A DNA stretch of 64,000 nt from Anaerolineae bacterium (GCA_017303635.1 JAFLCG010000002.1:468918-532917), one strand, 5' to 3'. Shown: positions 43,347 to 51,575, numbered from the stretch's first letter. Numbers and translations are program-made. The notes: a model not told the origin generated them from the sequence alone.

Positions 43347-44669
43347 TTAATTCCCGTTGGTGTGCAGCGCTATCGGTTGCAGGCCGATGCCGATGCGCTG
43401 CGTCAGGAAATCGTCGCGGGCATCCAGTTGTTCTTTCAGGCTCTTGTACGAGTCTTCCAGAACCGAGTACTCCAGGGATTCCGCATTGGCATAGGCCACC
43501 TGTGTCAGCGCGTGAATGGCAACCTCACGGATGAAAGCGCCCGGATAGCCGACCAGTTTCGGCACCAGACGGCTATGCGACTCCTGCCACATATCGCCCA
43601 GGTATTGGCGCAGCATCTTCTCCGCATCGACCGCCAGTTTGGTCTCTGGAATGATGAAGATGCGATCCAGGCGACCCGGACGTTTGAGAATGCGCTCATC
43701 AATCGCTTCCGGGTAGTTGGTGGTGCAGATCATCAGCGTCCCCTTGGGGTTGAGCGCTGCCTCCGAGCCATCCAGAACGTTGAGCACCTGTGCCTTCTGA
43801 TCCGCGTGCAGATAGGCATCCATCTCCTCCAACAGAATCAAGGTTGGATAGGCAGAGTTAGCCGCCAGATCGAGCGCGTGCTGAATTTTGGAGAAGGTCG
43901 CCGCCGGTTCATCATCGCGCCATTTCTGCGAGGATGAAATGTAAATCACCAGCAAACCCTGCTCAATCGCCCAACTAGCCAGTGCAGAACACAACATGGT
44001 CTTGCCGGTGCCGGGGACACCCGCCAGCAATAGTTTACGGAAGGGCTTCAGGTTCAGGCGGGTATAGACCTGGATGCCTTTGCTGAAGAACGATGACACA
44101 TCCTCCAGAATATCGGCCTTGAGCTTCTCTGGCAGGATGATCTCATCCCATTTGGTGGTCGGGGTGAAGGCAGCCGTGCGACCACCGACTACGATCACCT
44201 TGGATTCCGGCTCGATGGTGTTTTCCAGACGGGCGCATTCATTGGCGAAGTGCACCCACGCCGGAATGAAATCTCCCGGGACGACTGAAACCACCGTGAG
44301 CTGATAGCTTTCCTCACCGTTATAGGTCCCCAGCACCAGCACCTCGACCGGTTCACCCGCCTCGACCGGGTCGAAGCGATACAGGAAGGCACCCGTCTGA
44401 TAACGGCGTTCGGCCTGCCAGGTGAATTGGCTGATACGGGTGACCACCGGGCATTCGATCTCACGCAAACCGGTGTAGGTGTAATCCCCCTTGAACTGGA
44501 AATCTTTCGGCAGCTTGTTCAAGGCGATGTGATTGATGATCGCCGGGGTATCGAGCACAGTTTGCAGATTGCCTTCGGGATGAGCGGGCAGCCACTCGGT
44601 TTCGACCCAGGCGGTGAGCACATCAATTTTCAGTTGACCCTCAGCAGTAGTTGGTAGACAACGTGACAT
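43347..44669 (-). CDS. AAA+ ATPase of unknown role
   Basis: The 440-residue protein has an unassigned N-terminal domain of about 190 residues and then a classical AAA module. It shows Walker A LAGVPGTGKTMLC, Walker B TLILLEEMDAYL, sensor 1 MICTTNYPEAI and arginine fingers in RPGRLDRIF, followed by a helical lid. The second-region form resembles FtsH/Bcs1/proteasomal-type remodelers more than helicase loaders. The N-terminal domain should select the substrate, and I cannot name it. The upstream region has three phased GGTTC-like repeats (44737-44762). Confidence 0.85.
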   Translation of the reverse strand: MSRCLPTTAEGQLKIDVLTAWVETEWLPAHPEGNLQTVLDTPAIINHIALNKLPKDFQFKGDYTYTGLREIECPVVTRISQFTWQAERRYQTGAFLYRFDPVEAGEPVEVLVLGTYNGEESYQLTVVSVVPGDFIPAWVHFANECARLENTIEPESKVIVVGGRTAAFTPTTKWDEIILPEKLKADILEDVSSFFSKGIQVYTRLNLKPFRKLLLAGVPGTGKTMLCSALASWAIEQGLLVIYISSSQKWRDDEPAATFSKIQHALDLAANSAYPTLILLEEMDAYLHADQKAQVLNVLDGSEAALNPKGTLMICTTNYPEAIDERILKRPGRLDRIFIIPETKLAVDAEKMLRQYLGDMWQESHSRLVPKLVGYPGAFIREVAIHALTQVAYANAESLEYSVLEDSYKSLKEQLDARDDFLTQRIGIGLQPIALHTNGN

Positions 44670-44736
44670 AGTTTTTATAGTCCTCGGATGGACTGACTGA
44701 ATGGACGGATACGAAGCATAACAGATGGGTCTTTTG

Positions 44737-44762
44737 AGTTCTATAGTGGTTCTTATTGGTTC
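44737..44762. promoter_or_regulatory. helically phased direct repeats upstream of the AAA+ gene
   Basis: AGTTC at 44737-44741, GGTTC at 44748-44752 and GGTTC at 44758-44762 are spaced 11 and 10 bp apart, so all face one side of the helix. They lie 68-93 bp upstream of the ATPase start codon, a fitting place for an activator. The rest of the 44670-44891 gap is A+T-rich and shows AATAGTCT twice. Confidence 0.35.
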
Positions 44763-44850
44763 ACTACAGATCAGAATTGTCAGTGCGCTAGACTATTTAA
44801 TGCGGATCAGACTATTTTGTCTACACCAAAAACTGGGGGAAGTGGAAGGC

Positions 44851-44871
44851 GGGCGACCCGGTGGATCGCCC
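44851..44871. repeat. GGGCGACCC palindromic element with one mismatch
   Basis: GGGCGACCC (44851-44859), GGT, GGATCGCCC (44863-44871). It lies 20 nt after the dnaN stop codon and is a variant of the element at 43319-43341. Confidence 0.6.
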
Positions 44872-44891
44872 GGTTTGTTACGCAGCAGGTT

Positions 44892-46025
44892 TTAGCGGTT
44901 GATCGCCATCGGCATGACGACGAAGACAAAGTCATCGCGGTTTTCCGGGCGCAGGACACCGGGGCTGGCCGGGCCGTTGCTCTCGAAGACCACGCGCTCG
45001 TCATTGATGACGTTCAGCACATCGATCAGGTACTTGATGTTGAAGGAGACATGCAGCCCTTCCCCCTGGACACTGGCATCCAGTTGACCTTCGCCTTCGC
45101 CACGTTCGGCGCTGGTACCGGCAATGGTGACCGCACCCGGTTCGCCAGGGCCAGCCGCCGGTTTGACGAAGATCTTGGCGCTGAAGGCCGAGTCACGGGC
45201 GAAGATTTCCGCACGTTTGCAGGCGGCCAGCAGATCGCTGGTGTACATGACCGAGGAGGTCACATAGTTGCGCGGGATGATGGCGGCCACATCCGGGTAC
45301 TTGCCATCCAGCAACTGCGAGGCCACATCCGAGTGCTTCATGTGGAACAGCACCAGGTCACGCTCGCCGGGCAGGGTGATGCTGATGGTTTCGTCTTCGT
45401 CGCTGATGATGCGGGCGACTTCGCTGAGCGCGCGAGCCGGGATGACCAGATCACGCGGTTTGGCGAAGGTCTGTTCGATCTCGGTGGTGCGGACGGCCAG
45501 CCGGTAGCCATCGGCGGCGACCATGGTCATCACGTTGCCATCGAGCTGCATCTGGACGCCCGTCAGAATGGGGCGGTTATCTTCCTTGGCAGCGGCGAAC
45601 ACCGTCTGGGTAATCATCTCTTTGAAGACTTTGCCGGGGACGATGATATCGGCCTCACCGCCCTGCTGGACGGTGGGGAACTCCCCGGCATCAATGCCCT
45701 TGATGTTGGCATTGGTACCGCCGCACTTCAGGTTGACGGTCTGGGTGGCAACTTCCAGAGTCAGGTCAACCCGTTCTGGCGAGAGGTTATTGACCAGATC
45801 CGCCAGGGTGCGCGATGGCAGGGTAATTGAGCCTTCCCGGTCGACTTTTGCGCCGATCCAGGTGGTGATGCTCATTTCCAGATTGGTAGCGGAAAGGCGC
45901 AGGCGGGCATCATCCGTCGCCAGGAGAATATTGCCCAGCACGGGCAGCGTGGGACGGTTTTCGACAGCGCGGCCTACAATGCTCAATCCCTTGGCCAGTT
46001 TGTCCTGTAGTACGCTTACCTTCAT
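44892..46025 (-). CDS. dnaN: DNA polymerase III beta subunit (sliding clamp)
   Basis: The 377-residue clamp ties the polymerase to DNA. MKVSVLQDKLAKGLSIVGRA and RPTLPVLGNILLATDD match the conserved start, and VAADGYRLAVR matches the second-domain signature. The end VLRPENRDDFVFVVMPMAI corresponds to the conserved VMPMR(L/I) tail. Three clamp domains of about 120 residues fit the length. A short acidic-Gly stretch near residue 300 is an ordinary loop. dnaA and recF are not adjacent, so this is not the usual oriC cluster. Confidence 0.97.
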   Translation of the reverse strand: MKVSVLQDKLAKGLSIVGRAVENRPTLPVLGNILLATDDARLRLSATNLEMSITTWIGAKVDREGSITLPSRTLADLVNNLSPERVDLTLEVATQTVNLKCGGTNANIKGIDAGEFPTVQQGGEADIIVPGKVFKEMITQTVFAAAKEDNRPILTGVQMQLDGNVMTMVAADGYRLAVRTTEIEQTFAKPRDLVIPARALSEVARIISDEDETISITLPGERDLVLFHMKHSDVASQLLDGKYPDVAAIIPRNYVTSSVMYTSDLLAACKRAEIFARDSAFSAKIFVKPAAGPGEPGAVTIAGTSAERGEGEGQLDASVQGEGLHVSFNIKYLIDVLNVINDERVVFESNGPASPGVLRPENRDDFVFVVMPMAINR

Positions 46026-46075
46026 AGTCGGCGGCTGCTCCTGCTCGCGGATGGATATCCCAAATGGTTATCGCA

Positions 46076-46104
46076 AGTATAACTCAGGTGTTCGGGTGGT
46101 GAAA
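46076..46104 (-). promoter_or_regulatory. promoter of dnaN
   Basis: On the minus strand TTTCAC (46104-46099) and TATACT (46081-46076) are 17 bp apart, giving a leader of about 45 nt. Confidence 0.45.
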
Positions 46105-46106
46105 GG

Positions 46107-46155
46107 CTACAAGAAACAAGTCACCCGACTCAAGTGGCAAGAAGCAAGATCAAGC
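46107..46155. repeat. CAAG heptad repeat upstream of dnaN
   Basis: Seven 7-nt units: CTACAAG, AAACAAG, TCACCCG, ACTCAAG, TGGCAAG, AAGCAAG, ATCAAGC. The array begins right beyond the dnaN -35 box and ends 18 nt from the GT9 stop codon. Confidence 0.7.
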
Positions 46156-46172
46156 GCAGCAAACCAGTACCT

Positions 46173-47192
46173 TCACAGGTGCAGCCATTCGCACAGGCGG
46201 ATTTCAGTTTCATCCACCCCGATCCCATCCCTTTCCCAGGACCAGCCAGCCGGTACACCAGCCCAGACTCCACCTGCTTCGACCGCCGAGGGTTTCCAGA
46301 GGGCAAGGCTGTCCGGCGTGAAGGGCGCATAACGCATGGGGTCGGAGGGGCCGAAGATCATGGCAGTGCGTGCGCCAGCAGCCGCAGCCAGATGCGTCAG
46401 GCCAGTGTCGTTACCGAGGTAGAACACCGACCCAGCAGCCAGCGCCGCGATTTCCCCAAAGGAGAGTCCGCCTGCGATCAGGAGCGGTTTGGTCCTCAGG
46501 TGCGCGGCAACTGCTTCTAGGATGGGGCCATCCGCCGGGCCACCGAGCAGCACCGGGGCTGCCCTGAGCCTGGGCGAGAGCCGTTCGATCAGCGCGGCGA
46601 AGTGCTGCGGCGGCCAGCGCTTGAGGTCGAGGGTCATGCCGGGGTTGCGCCCCCCGGCGGGATTGACCACCCAGTAGGGTTGGTCGAGGCGCTGGCGAAT
46701 GGCAGCGCGGTCAGAGTCGAGTACCGGGATATTGGCATAGCAGCCGGTGGTATCCAGGCCGAGGGCAGCGGCGGCGCTCAGATAAATCTCAGCTTCATGA
46801 CGGCGTTCGCGCGGGTTGACCGGGGCGCGGTGGGTATAGCCGAAGCCACGCCCGTTGCTATCCAGTCCGGCGCGGACGGGGATGCCCGTCAAGCGTAGCG
46901 CGGCGCTCATCAACGGGGAGCGCACCAGCGAAACGACCGCATCAAAGTGCCCTGCCCGCACCTGCCGGACGAAGTGCAAGAAGCCGCCGACGGATTTGAC
47001 GGGTAAAGCGGCCTCGCCGGTATCGAGTACCGCATCCAGCGCCGGATGCTGCTCGATCACGCCGCGGGACCAAGTACCGACGGCCCAGGTGATATGTGCC
47101 TGGGGGTAGGCGCGACGCAGGGCGGTGAGGGTGGCGGTTGCCAGGACGACATCGCCGATGCAGCAGGGGAGGACGAGGAGTAGGCGCTTCAT
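46173..47192 (-). CDS. glycosyltransferase family 9 (heptosyltransferase-like)
   Basis: A 339-residue GT-B fold protein. The N-terminal RLLLVLPCCIGDVVLATATL matches the GT9 start (hxxxGDhhhxTP), and the C-terminal half has NPAGGRNPGMTLDLKRWPP and FYLGNDTGLTHLAAAAGART, both typical of heptosyltransferases. In monoderm-like bacteria without LPS such enzymes transfer other sugars to surface glycans. ATG 47192 is used; a GTG one codon earlier is possible. Donor and acceptor unknown. Confidence 0.9.
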   Translation of the reverse strand: MKRLLLVLPCCIGDVVLATATLTALRRAYPQAHITWAVGTWSRGVIEQHPALDAVLDTGEAALPVKSVGGFLHFVRQVRAGHFDAVVSLVRSPLMSAALRLTGIPVRAGLDSNGRGFGYTHRAPVNPRERRHEAEIYLSAAAALGLDTTGCYANIPVLDSDRAAIRQRLDQPYWVVNPAGGRNPGMTLDLKRWPPQHFAALIERLSPRLRAAPVLLGGPADGPILEAVAAHLRTKPLLIAGGLSFGEIAALAAGSVFYLGNDTGLTHLAAAAGARTAMIFGPSDPMRYAPFTPDSLALWKPSAVEAGGVWAGVPAGWSWERDGIGVDETEIRLCEWLHL

Positions 47193-47195
47193 CAC

Positions 47196-47600
47196 AGGGA
47201 TACCGAGCAGAGGAGACTTTTAACGCAAAGCGGCAAAGGGGCAAAGAAGCAAAGATTGAACTTTGTCTGGTCGGGTTCCATTAGGCCAAAGAGCCGCCGA
47301 CAACGACAGCGGGAAGCCGGGAGGGTGGCGCTAAAGGGCGACATACATGCCATTCCTGACGGCGGGAAACCGGGAAGGAGCCACCCATTGTTGGCGTTGT
47401 TGGCGGGAAGCCGGGACGATGCCGCCGCCTGACAAACATGGCCAAGGCATGGCGGGGAGACGGAAGCTTCCCGCGAAGCGGGATTTCACAGTGGACCGTT
47501 CACCGTCACCGTGAAAAAGCAGTGCTGCGTACGGCGTACTGGGTACGGCGTGAAGACGGTTGAGTGGATCGTGGTGGGTCATGCCCACAGTGTAGCACGA
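47196..47600. repeat. gene-free region with three kinds of short repeats
   Basis: Octads GCAAAGCG, GCAAAGGG, GCAAAGAA, GCAAAGAT fill 47225-47256. GCGGGAARCCGGGA occurs three times, at 47309-47322, 47362-47375 and 47403-47416. A small hairpin CCCGC-GAA-GCGGG lies near 47470-47482. Heptads follow at about 47495-47515 (ACCGTTC, ACCGTCA) and 47527-47561 (GCGTACG, GCGTACT, GGGTACG, GCGTGAA, GACGGTT). No credible coding frame is present. Confidence 0.7.
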
Positions 47601-47610
47601 GTGCGGGTTG

Positions 47611-47701
47611 GAAAACGGGACAAATGTTTCGATTTTTCAGGGCGGTTTCGCCAGATGTTCAAACATCTGGCTAGACCGGAGGAAAGCCCACTAAAGGGGC
47701 T
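47611..47701. repeat. palindrome copy 3 plus two-hairpin element copy 2
   Basis: A degenerate copy of the 4155/34972 palindrome lies at 47611-47638. It is followed by hairpin GCCAGATGTT (47650-47659) / AACATCTGGC (47662-47671), 13 nt, then AGCCC (47685-47689), ACTAAAG, GGGCT (47697-47701). The second part has the same layout as 3714-3765. Confidence 0.7.
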
Positions 47702-47712
47702 GAAGACAAAGT

Positions 47713-47747
47713 CCATTGGAGGCATAGGGCCATATACACTCCAATGG
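47713..47747. promoter_or_regulatory. inverted repeat upstream of the TIR-TPR promoter
   Basis: CCATTGGAG (47713-47721) and CTCCAATGG (47739-47747) are perfect inverted arms 17 bp apart, ending 8 bp before the -35 box. This is a likely regulator-binding site. Confidence 0.5.
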
Positions 47748-47755
47748 TGAACTGG

Positions 47756-47784
47756 TTGACAGCCCCTGAAGCCCTTACGATAAT
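47756..47784 (+). promoter_or_regulatory. strong sigma-70 promoter of the TIR-TPR gene
   Basis: TTGACA (47756-47761) is a perfect -35 and GATAAT (47779-47784) a five-of-six -10, 17 bp apart. It is the best promoter match I found in the window. The start codon follows after about 35 nt without a clear ribosome site. Confidence 0.75.
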
Positions 47785-47826
47785 ACCTTTACCGCAATTT
47801 GACTATCGGGCCAAGACTGCCACACC

Positions 47827-49029
47827 ATGCAAATACAGAAAACCGTTTTCATCAGCTACCGGCGCAAGAATATGTATATGGCACGGGCAGTCTATGACGA
47901 TCTACACAAACGCGGCTATGACGTGTATCTGGATATTGAAACGGGAGAAAGCGGCGATTTTTCCCAGACCATCCTTCAGCAAATTGACGCCCGTGCCCAT
48001 TTTTTGCTGATCCTGACGCCAAGCGCATTGGAACGCTGTACCCACCCGGACGACTGGCTGCGCCGCGAGATCGAGTACGCGATGGAGAGGCAGCGCAACA
48101 TCATCCCCCTGCGCTTTGAGAACTTCAAGTTTGAAGAAGTTCAGCACTTTATGGTCAGTGACCGACTGAAGCTGCTACCCAGTTACAACAGCGTCAAGGT
48201 AGATGACGAGTATTTTGAAGCCGCGATGGATCGGCTCCGGAGTCCAAACTTTCTAAACCGCCCAATCGAGTTGGTGCTGCATCCTGCCTCCCCAGCGGTC
48301 AAGCAAGCCGCAGCCGAAGCCGAAGCACAGGTGGCAGCTGCCCCGGAAGTCACGCCTGAACAGCAGGAAGCTGAACGACTGTTTGAGAGCGGCTACCGAA
48401 AGAGTCGATTGCTCGGTGATTATACTGAGGCGATTGCCGACCTGACGCGGGTGATCGAACTCCGCCCGGACGACGCCGAAGCCTATCACTGGCGGGGGTT
48501 GGCGCGATTCAATATAGGCGATCACGAAGGGATATTCAGCGACTTAAAGACGGCTTTGCATCTGAATCTGGATGATCTTCGCGCCCCCATTATCCGCAGT
48601 ATGATTGCCAAGCAAGAAGGCGATCTTGATCTAGCTTTGTTCGAAGCCGAGATAGGTGTACACCAAAATCCTAATGATAGTGAAGCGTTCCATCGGCGGG
48701 GCTATGTGCGAGACGAAAAAGGTGATTTTGATGGGGCGATAGCGGATTATACAGAGGCTATCCGTCTCAATCCAAAGTTTGGATTGGCCTACAATAATCG
48801 GGGAATTGCGCGACGCAAAAAAGGTGATATAGACCGGGCGATAGCAGATTACACCGAAGCCATCCACCTCAACCCGCAATTTGTAATGGCCTACTACAAT
48901 CGAGGCTTGGCTTTCGAGAAAAAAGGGGACAAAACGAGGGCAATCGCCGATTATAAGGCAGCATTGCGGATTAACCCCCATCATATATCAGCCCGAAAAG
49001 GCCTAGATCGAGTCAAAAAAAGTAAGTGA
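47827..49029 (+). CDS. TIR-domain protein with TPR repeats
   Basis: A 400-residue protein. Residues 1-135 form a TIR domain: TVFISYRRKN at strand 1, DVYLDIETGESGDF, FLLILTPSALERC, and DDWLRREIEYA. In the last the glutamate after the tryptophan sits where NAD-cleaving TIR domains have their catalytic residue. After an alanine/glutamate linker, residues about 185-400 hold six TPR motifs (e.g. GDFDGAIADYTEAIRLNPKF and GDIDRAIADYTEAIHLNPQF). TIR-TPR proteins act in signalling or anti-phage defence; which applies here cannot be told. Spontaneous NADase activity is an inference. The gene has its own strong promoter and a possible operator. Confidence 0.9.
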   Translation: MQIQKTVFISYRRKNMYMARAVYDDLHKRGYDVYLDIETGESGDFSQTILQQIDARAHFLLILTPSALERCTHPDDWLRREIEYAMERQRNIIPLRFENFKFEEVQHFMVSDRLKLLPSYNSVKVDDEYFEAAMDRLRSPNFLNRPIELVLHPASPAVKQAAAEAEAQVAAAPEVTPEQQEAERLFESGYRKSRLLGDYTEAIADLTRVIELRPDDAEAYHWRGLARFNIGDHEGIFSDLKTALHLNLDDLRAPIIRSMIAKQEGDLDLALFEAEIGVHQNPNDSEAFHRRGYVRDEKGDFDGAIADYTEAIRLNPKFGLAYNNRGIARRKKGDIDRAIADYTEAIHLNPQFVMAYYNRGLAFEKKGDKTRAIADYKAALRINPHHISARKGLDRVKKSK

Positions 49030-49114
49030 TGTAGATTTTCGCAGGATGACCGCAAACATCCGCTACGCGACCTCACCCGAACCCTTTTCACTGGTGAGTT
49101 TTTTGTAGCGGTAC

Positions 49115-49225
49115 GCGCAAAGACGGAACCTCATCCCCCAGCCCCTTCTCCTTCCGCGATGCTTGGACGTTGAGAAAGGAAGATGGTGGTTGAGTTCGCA
49201 TCGCTGGAGAAGGGGAGTCCGGAAG
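49115..49225. repeat. C-rich/G-rich imperfect inverted repeat, copy 2
   Basis: GCGCAAAGACGGAACCTCA, CCCCTTCTCCTTCCGCGATG and, at the right end, CATCGCTGGAGAAGGGGAGT pair imperfectly and match 3967-4085. It fills most of the gap between the TIR-TPR and UvrA-like genes. Confidence 0.6.
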
Positions 49226-49325
49226 TATCCCATATATTCGCAACCTGCACCCTTGTGACCCCTCTCTTCAGCCTGTAAAATAGAACATTTGATCGTTCAA
49301 CAGTCCAACAGAAGGGGTGGATGCC

Positions 49326-51566
49326 ATGCCGCAAGAGTACATCCAGATTCGTGGGGCGCGGGAGAACAACCTCAAGAACGTCTCGTTGCAGATCCCCAAG
49401 CGCCAGATCACCATCTTCACCGGCGTCTCTGGCTCCGGCAAGTCCTCCATCGTGTTCGATACCATTGCTACGGAAGCCCAACGGCTGCTGAATGAAAACT
49501 TCAGCATGTTCGTCCGCAACTTCCTGCCGCGCTACTCGCAACCGGAAGCCGAGGCCATCGAGAACCTGAGCATGGCCGTGGTGGTCGATCAGCGGCGGTT
49601 GGGCGGCGGCTCCACCTCGACGGTCGGCACTATCACGGATATCGCCCCGGTGCTGCGGATGATGTTCTCCCGACTGGGGCAGCCGTATATCGGATTCTCC
49701 AACGCCTTCTCGTTCAATGATCCGCAGGGGATGTGCCCGGAGTGCGGCGGCATCGGTCAGCAGATGGGCGTGATCGCGGACAGCTTTCTGGATATGTCCA
49801 AGTCACTCAATGAAGGTGCGGTGCAGGTGCCGATGTTCGCGGCCTGGGAACGGGAAGCCTACGTCAGTTCCGGCTTCTTCGACAACGACAAGAAGCTGTC
49901 GGATTTCACGCCGGAAGAGATGGACTTGCTGCTGTATGGCAAAGACCTGAAGTACAAGCTGCAGATCGGCAGCAGCAACAGCATGAACGCCACCTACCTG
50001 GGCATCATCGAGAAGTTCACCCGGTCGTATATCAAGCGCGACCTGAAGACACTCTCCGAGCGCACCCAGCGCATGGTGGAGCCGTACATCAAGATGCAGC
50101 CCTGCCCGCTGTGCAAAGGGGCGCGGCTGAGCCAGGCAGCGCTCAACTGCCGGATTGATGGCAAGAACATCGCGGAACTTTCCGCCATGGAAGTAGGCGA
50201 TCTGAAAGACTATCTGCACAGCATCCATGGGGATACGGCTGCGCCCATCGTCGCCACGCTGACCGAGCGGCTGGGGCATCTGGTGGATATCGGGTTGGAA
50301 TACCTGACGCTCGACCGCCCGACCGAAACGCTCTCCGGCGGCGAGTCGCAGCGCGTCAAGATCGTCAAGCACCTGACCAGCAGTCTGGTGGATGTGATGT
50401 ACATCTTCGATGAACCGAGTGTGGGCCTGCACCCGCGGGATGTCCACCGGATGAATGAACTGCTGCAAAAGCTGCGGGATAAGGGCAATACGGTCATCGT
50501 GGTCGAACATGACCCGGATGTGATCAAGGTGGCAGATCATATTGTGGATGTGGGGCCGGGGGCGGGCCGCGCCGGTGGGCAGATCGTTTATCAGGGGAGT
50601 TATGCCGGTTTGCTTCAAGCGGATACGCTGACAGGTCGGCACTTGCAGCAGCGGCTACCCATCAAAGATACGTTCCGGACGGCGACCGGGTCACTGCCGA
50701 TTCGGAATGCTAACGTCAATAACCTGCATCACGTGAGCGTGGATATCCCGACAGGCGTGCTGACAGTGGTGACGGGGGTGGCGGGTTCCGGCAAAAGCTC
50801 GCTCATCAATGAGGCGTTCCTGCAGCAGCACCCGGATGCCATCGTGATCGACCAATCACCCGTCGGCACCTCGACGCGCTCTAACCCGGCGACCTATACC
50901 GGCATTATGGATGACCTGCGGAAAGCCTTCGCGAAAGTCAACAAGGTGAATGCGTCGCTGTTCAGCTTCAATTCCAGCGGAGCCTGCGAGAACTGCCAGG
51001 GGCTGGGCGTGATTTATACCGATCTCGGTTTCCTGAATGGGGTCAAGACGCCCTGCGAAATCTGCGGCGGCAAACGCTTCAAGGATGAAGTGCTGGCCTA
51101 CACGCTGGAAGGCTACTCGATCAGCGATGTGCTGGCGATGACGGTGCAGCAGGCGCTGGAGTCGCTCAAGCTGAAGGAGATCAAGCGCAAGCTGCAGGCT
51201 TTGAGCGATGTGGGGGTGCAGTATCTTTCCCTCGGTCAGCCGTTGAGCACCCTCTCCGGCGGTGAGTGCCAGCGCATCAAGCTGGCGAGCGAACTGCACA
51301 AGAAGGGCAGCATCTACGTGATGGATGAGCCGACGACAGGGCTGCATATGTCGGACATCACGCATCTGCTGGAGATCATGAACCGACTGGTGGACGCGGG
51401 GAACACGGTCATTGTGATCGAACACAATCTGGATGTGATCCGCAACGCCGACTGGATCATTGACATGGGGCCAGAGGGTGGCAGCCGGGGCGGTCGGGTA
51501 CTGTTCGAGGGGACGCCACAGCAGTTGATAGGCGTGAAAGAGTCATATACGGCGGGTTATTTGTAG
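49326..51566 (+). CDS. short UvrA-like ABC ATPase
   Basis: The 746-residue protein has the UvrA layout: two ATPase halves, each with split Walker A (GVSGSGKSS and GVAGSGKSS), signature (LSGGESQRVKIV and LSGGECQRIKLA) and Walker B (MYIFDEPSVGLHP and IYVMDEPTTGLH). Four zinc-type Cys pairs are present (CPECGG, CPLCKG, CENCQG, CEICGG). It is about 200 residues shorter than true UvrA, mostly from missing the UvrB-binding and insertion domains, and resembles the DrrC/UvrA3 group linked to drug or DNA-damage tolerance. ATG 49326 is chosen, with AAGGGG 8 nt upstream. It may not take part in nucleotide excision repair. Confidence 0.88.
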   Translation: MPQEYIQIRGARENNLKNVSLQIPKRQITIFTGVSGSGKSSIVFDTIATEAQRLLNENFSMFVRNFLPRYSQPEAEAIENLSMAVVVDQRRLGGGSTSTVGTITDIAPVLRMMFSRLGQPYIGFSNAFSFNDPQGMCPECGGIGQQMGVIADSFLDMSKSLNEGAVQVPMFAAWEREAYVSSGFFDNDKKLSDFTPEEMDLLLYGKDLKYKLQIGSSNSMNATYLGIIEKFTRSYIKRDLKTLSERTQRMVEPYIKMQPCPLCKGARLSQAALNCRIDGKNIAELSAMEVGDLKDYLHSIHGDTAAPIVATLTERLGHLVDIGLEYLTLDRPTETLSGGESQRVKIVKHLTSSLVDVMYIFDEPSVGLHPRDVHRMNELLQKLRDKGNTVIVVEHDPDVIKVADHIVDVGPGAGRAGGQIVYQGSYAGLLQADTLTGRHLQQRLPIKDTFRTATGSLPIRNANVNNLHHVSVDIPTGVLTVVTGVAGSGKSSLINEAFLQQHPDAIVIDQSPVGTSTRSNPATYTGIMDDLRKAFAKVNKVNASLFSFNSSGACENCQGLGVIYTDLGFLNGVKTPCEICGGKRFKDEVLAYTLEGYSISDVLAMTVQQALESLKLKEIKRKLQALSDVGVQYLSLGQPLSTLSGGECQRIKLASELHKKGSIYVMDEPTTGLHMSDITHLLEIMNRLVDAGNTVIVIEHNLDVIRNADWIIDMGPEGGSRGGRVLFEGTPQQLIGVKESYTAGYL

Positions 51567-51575
51567 GCGGAATGT

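Noticed and set aside
44892..46025. Replication origin next to dnaN
   Set aside because: dnaA, recF and DnaA-box clusters are absent around this dnaN.
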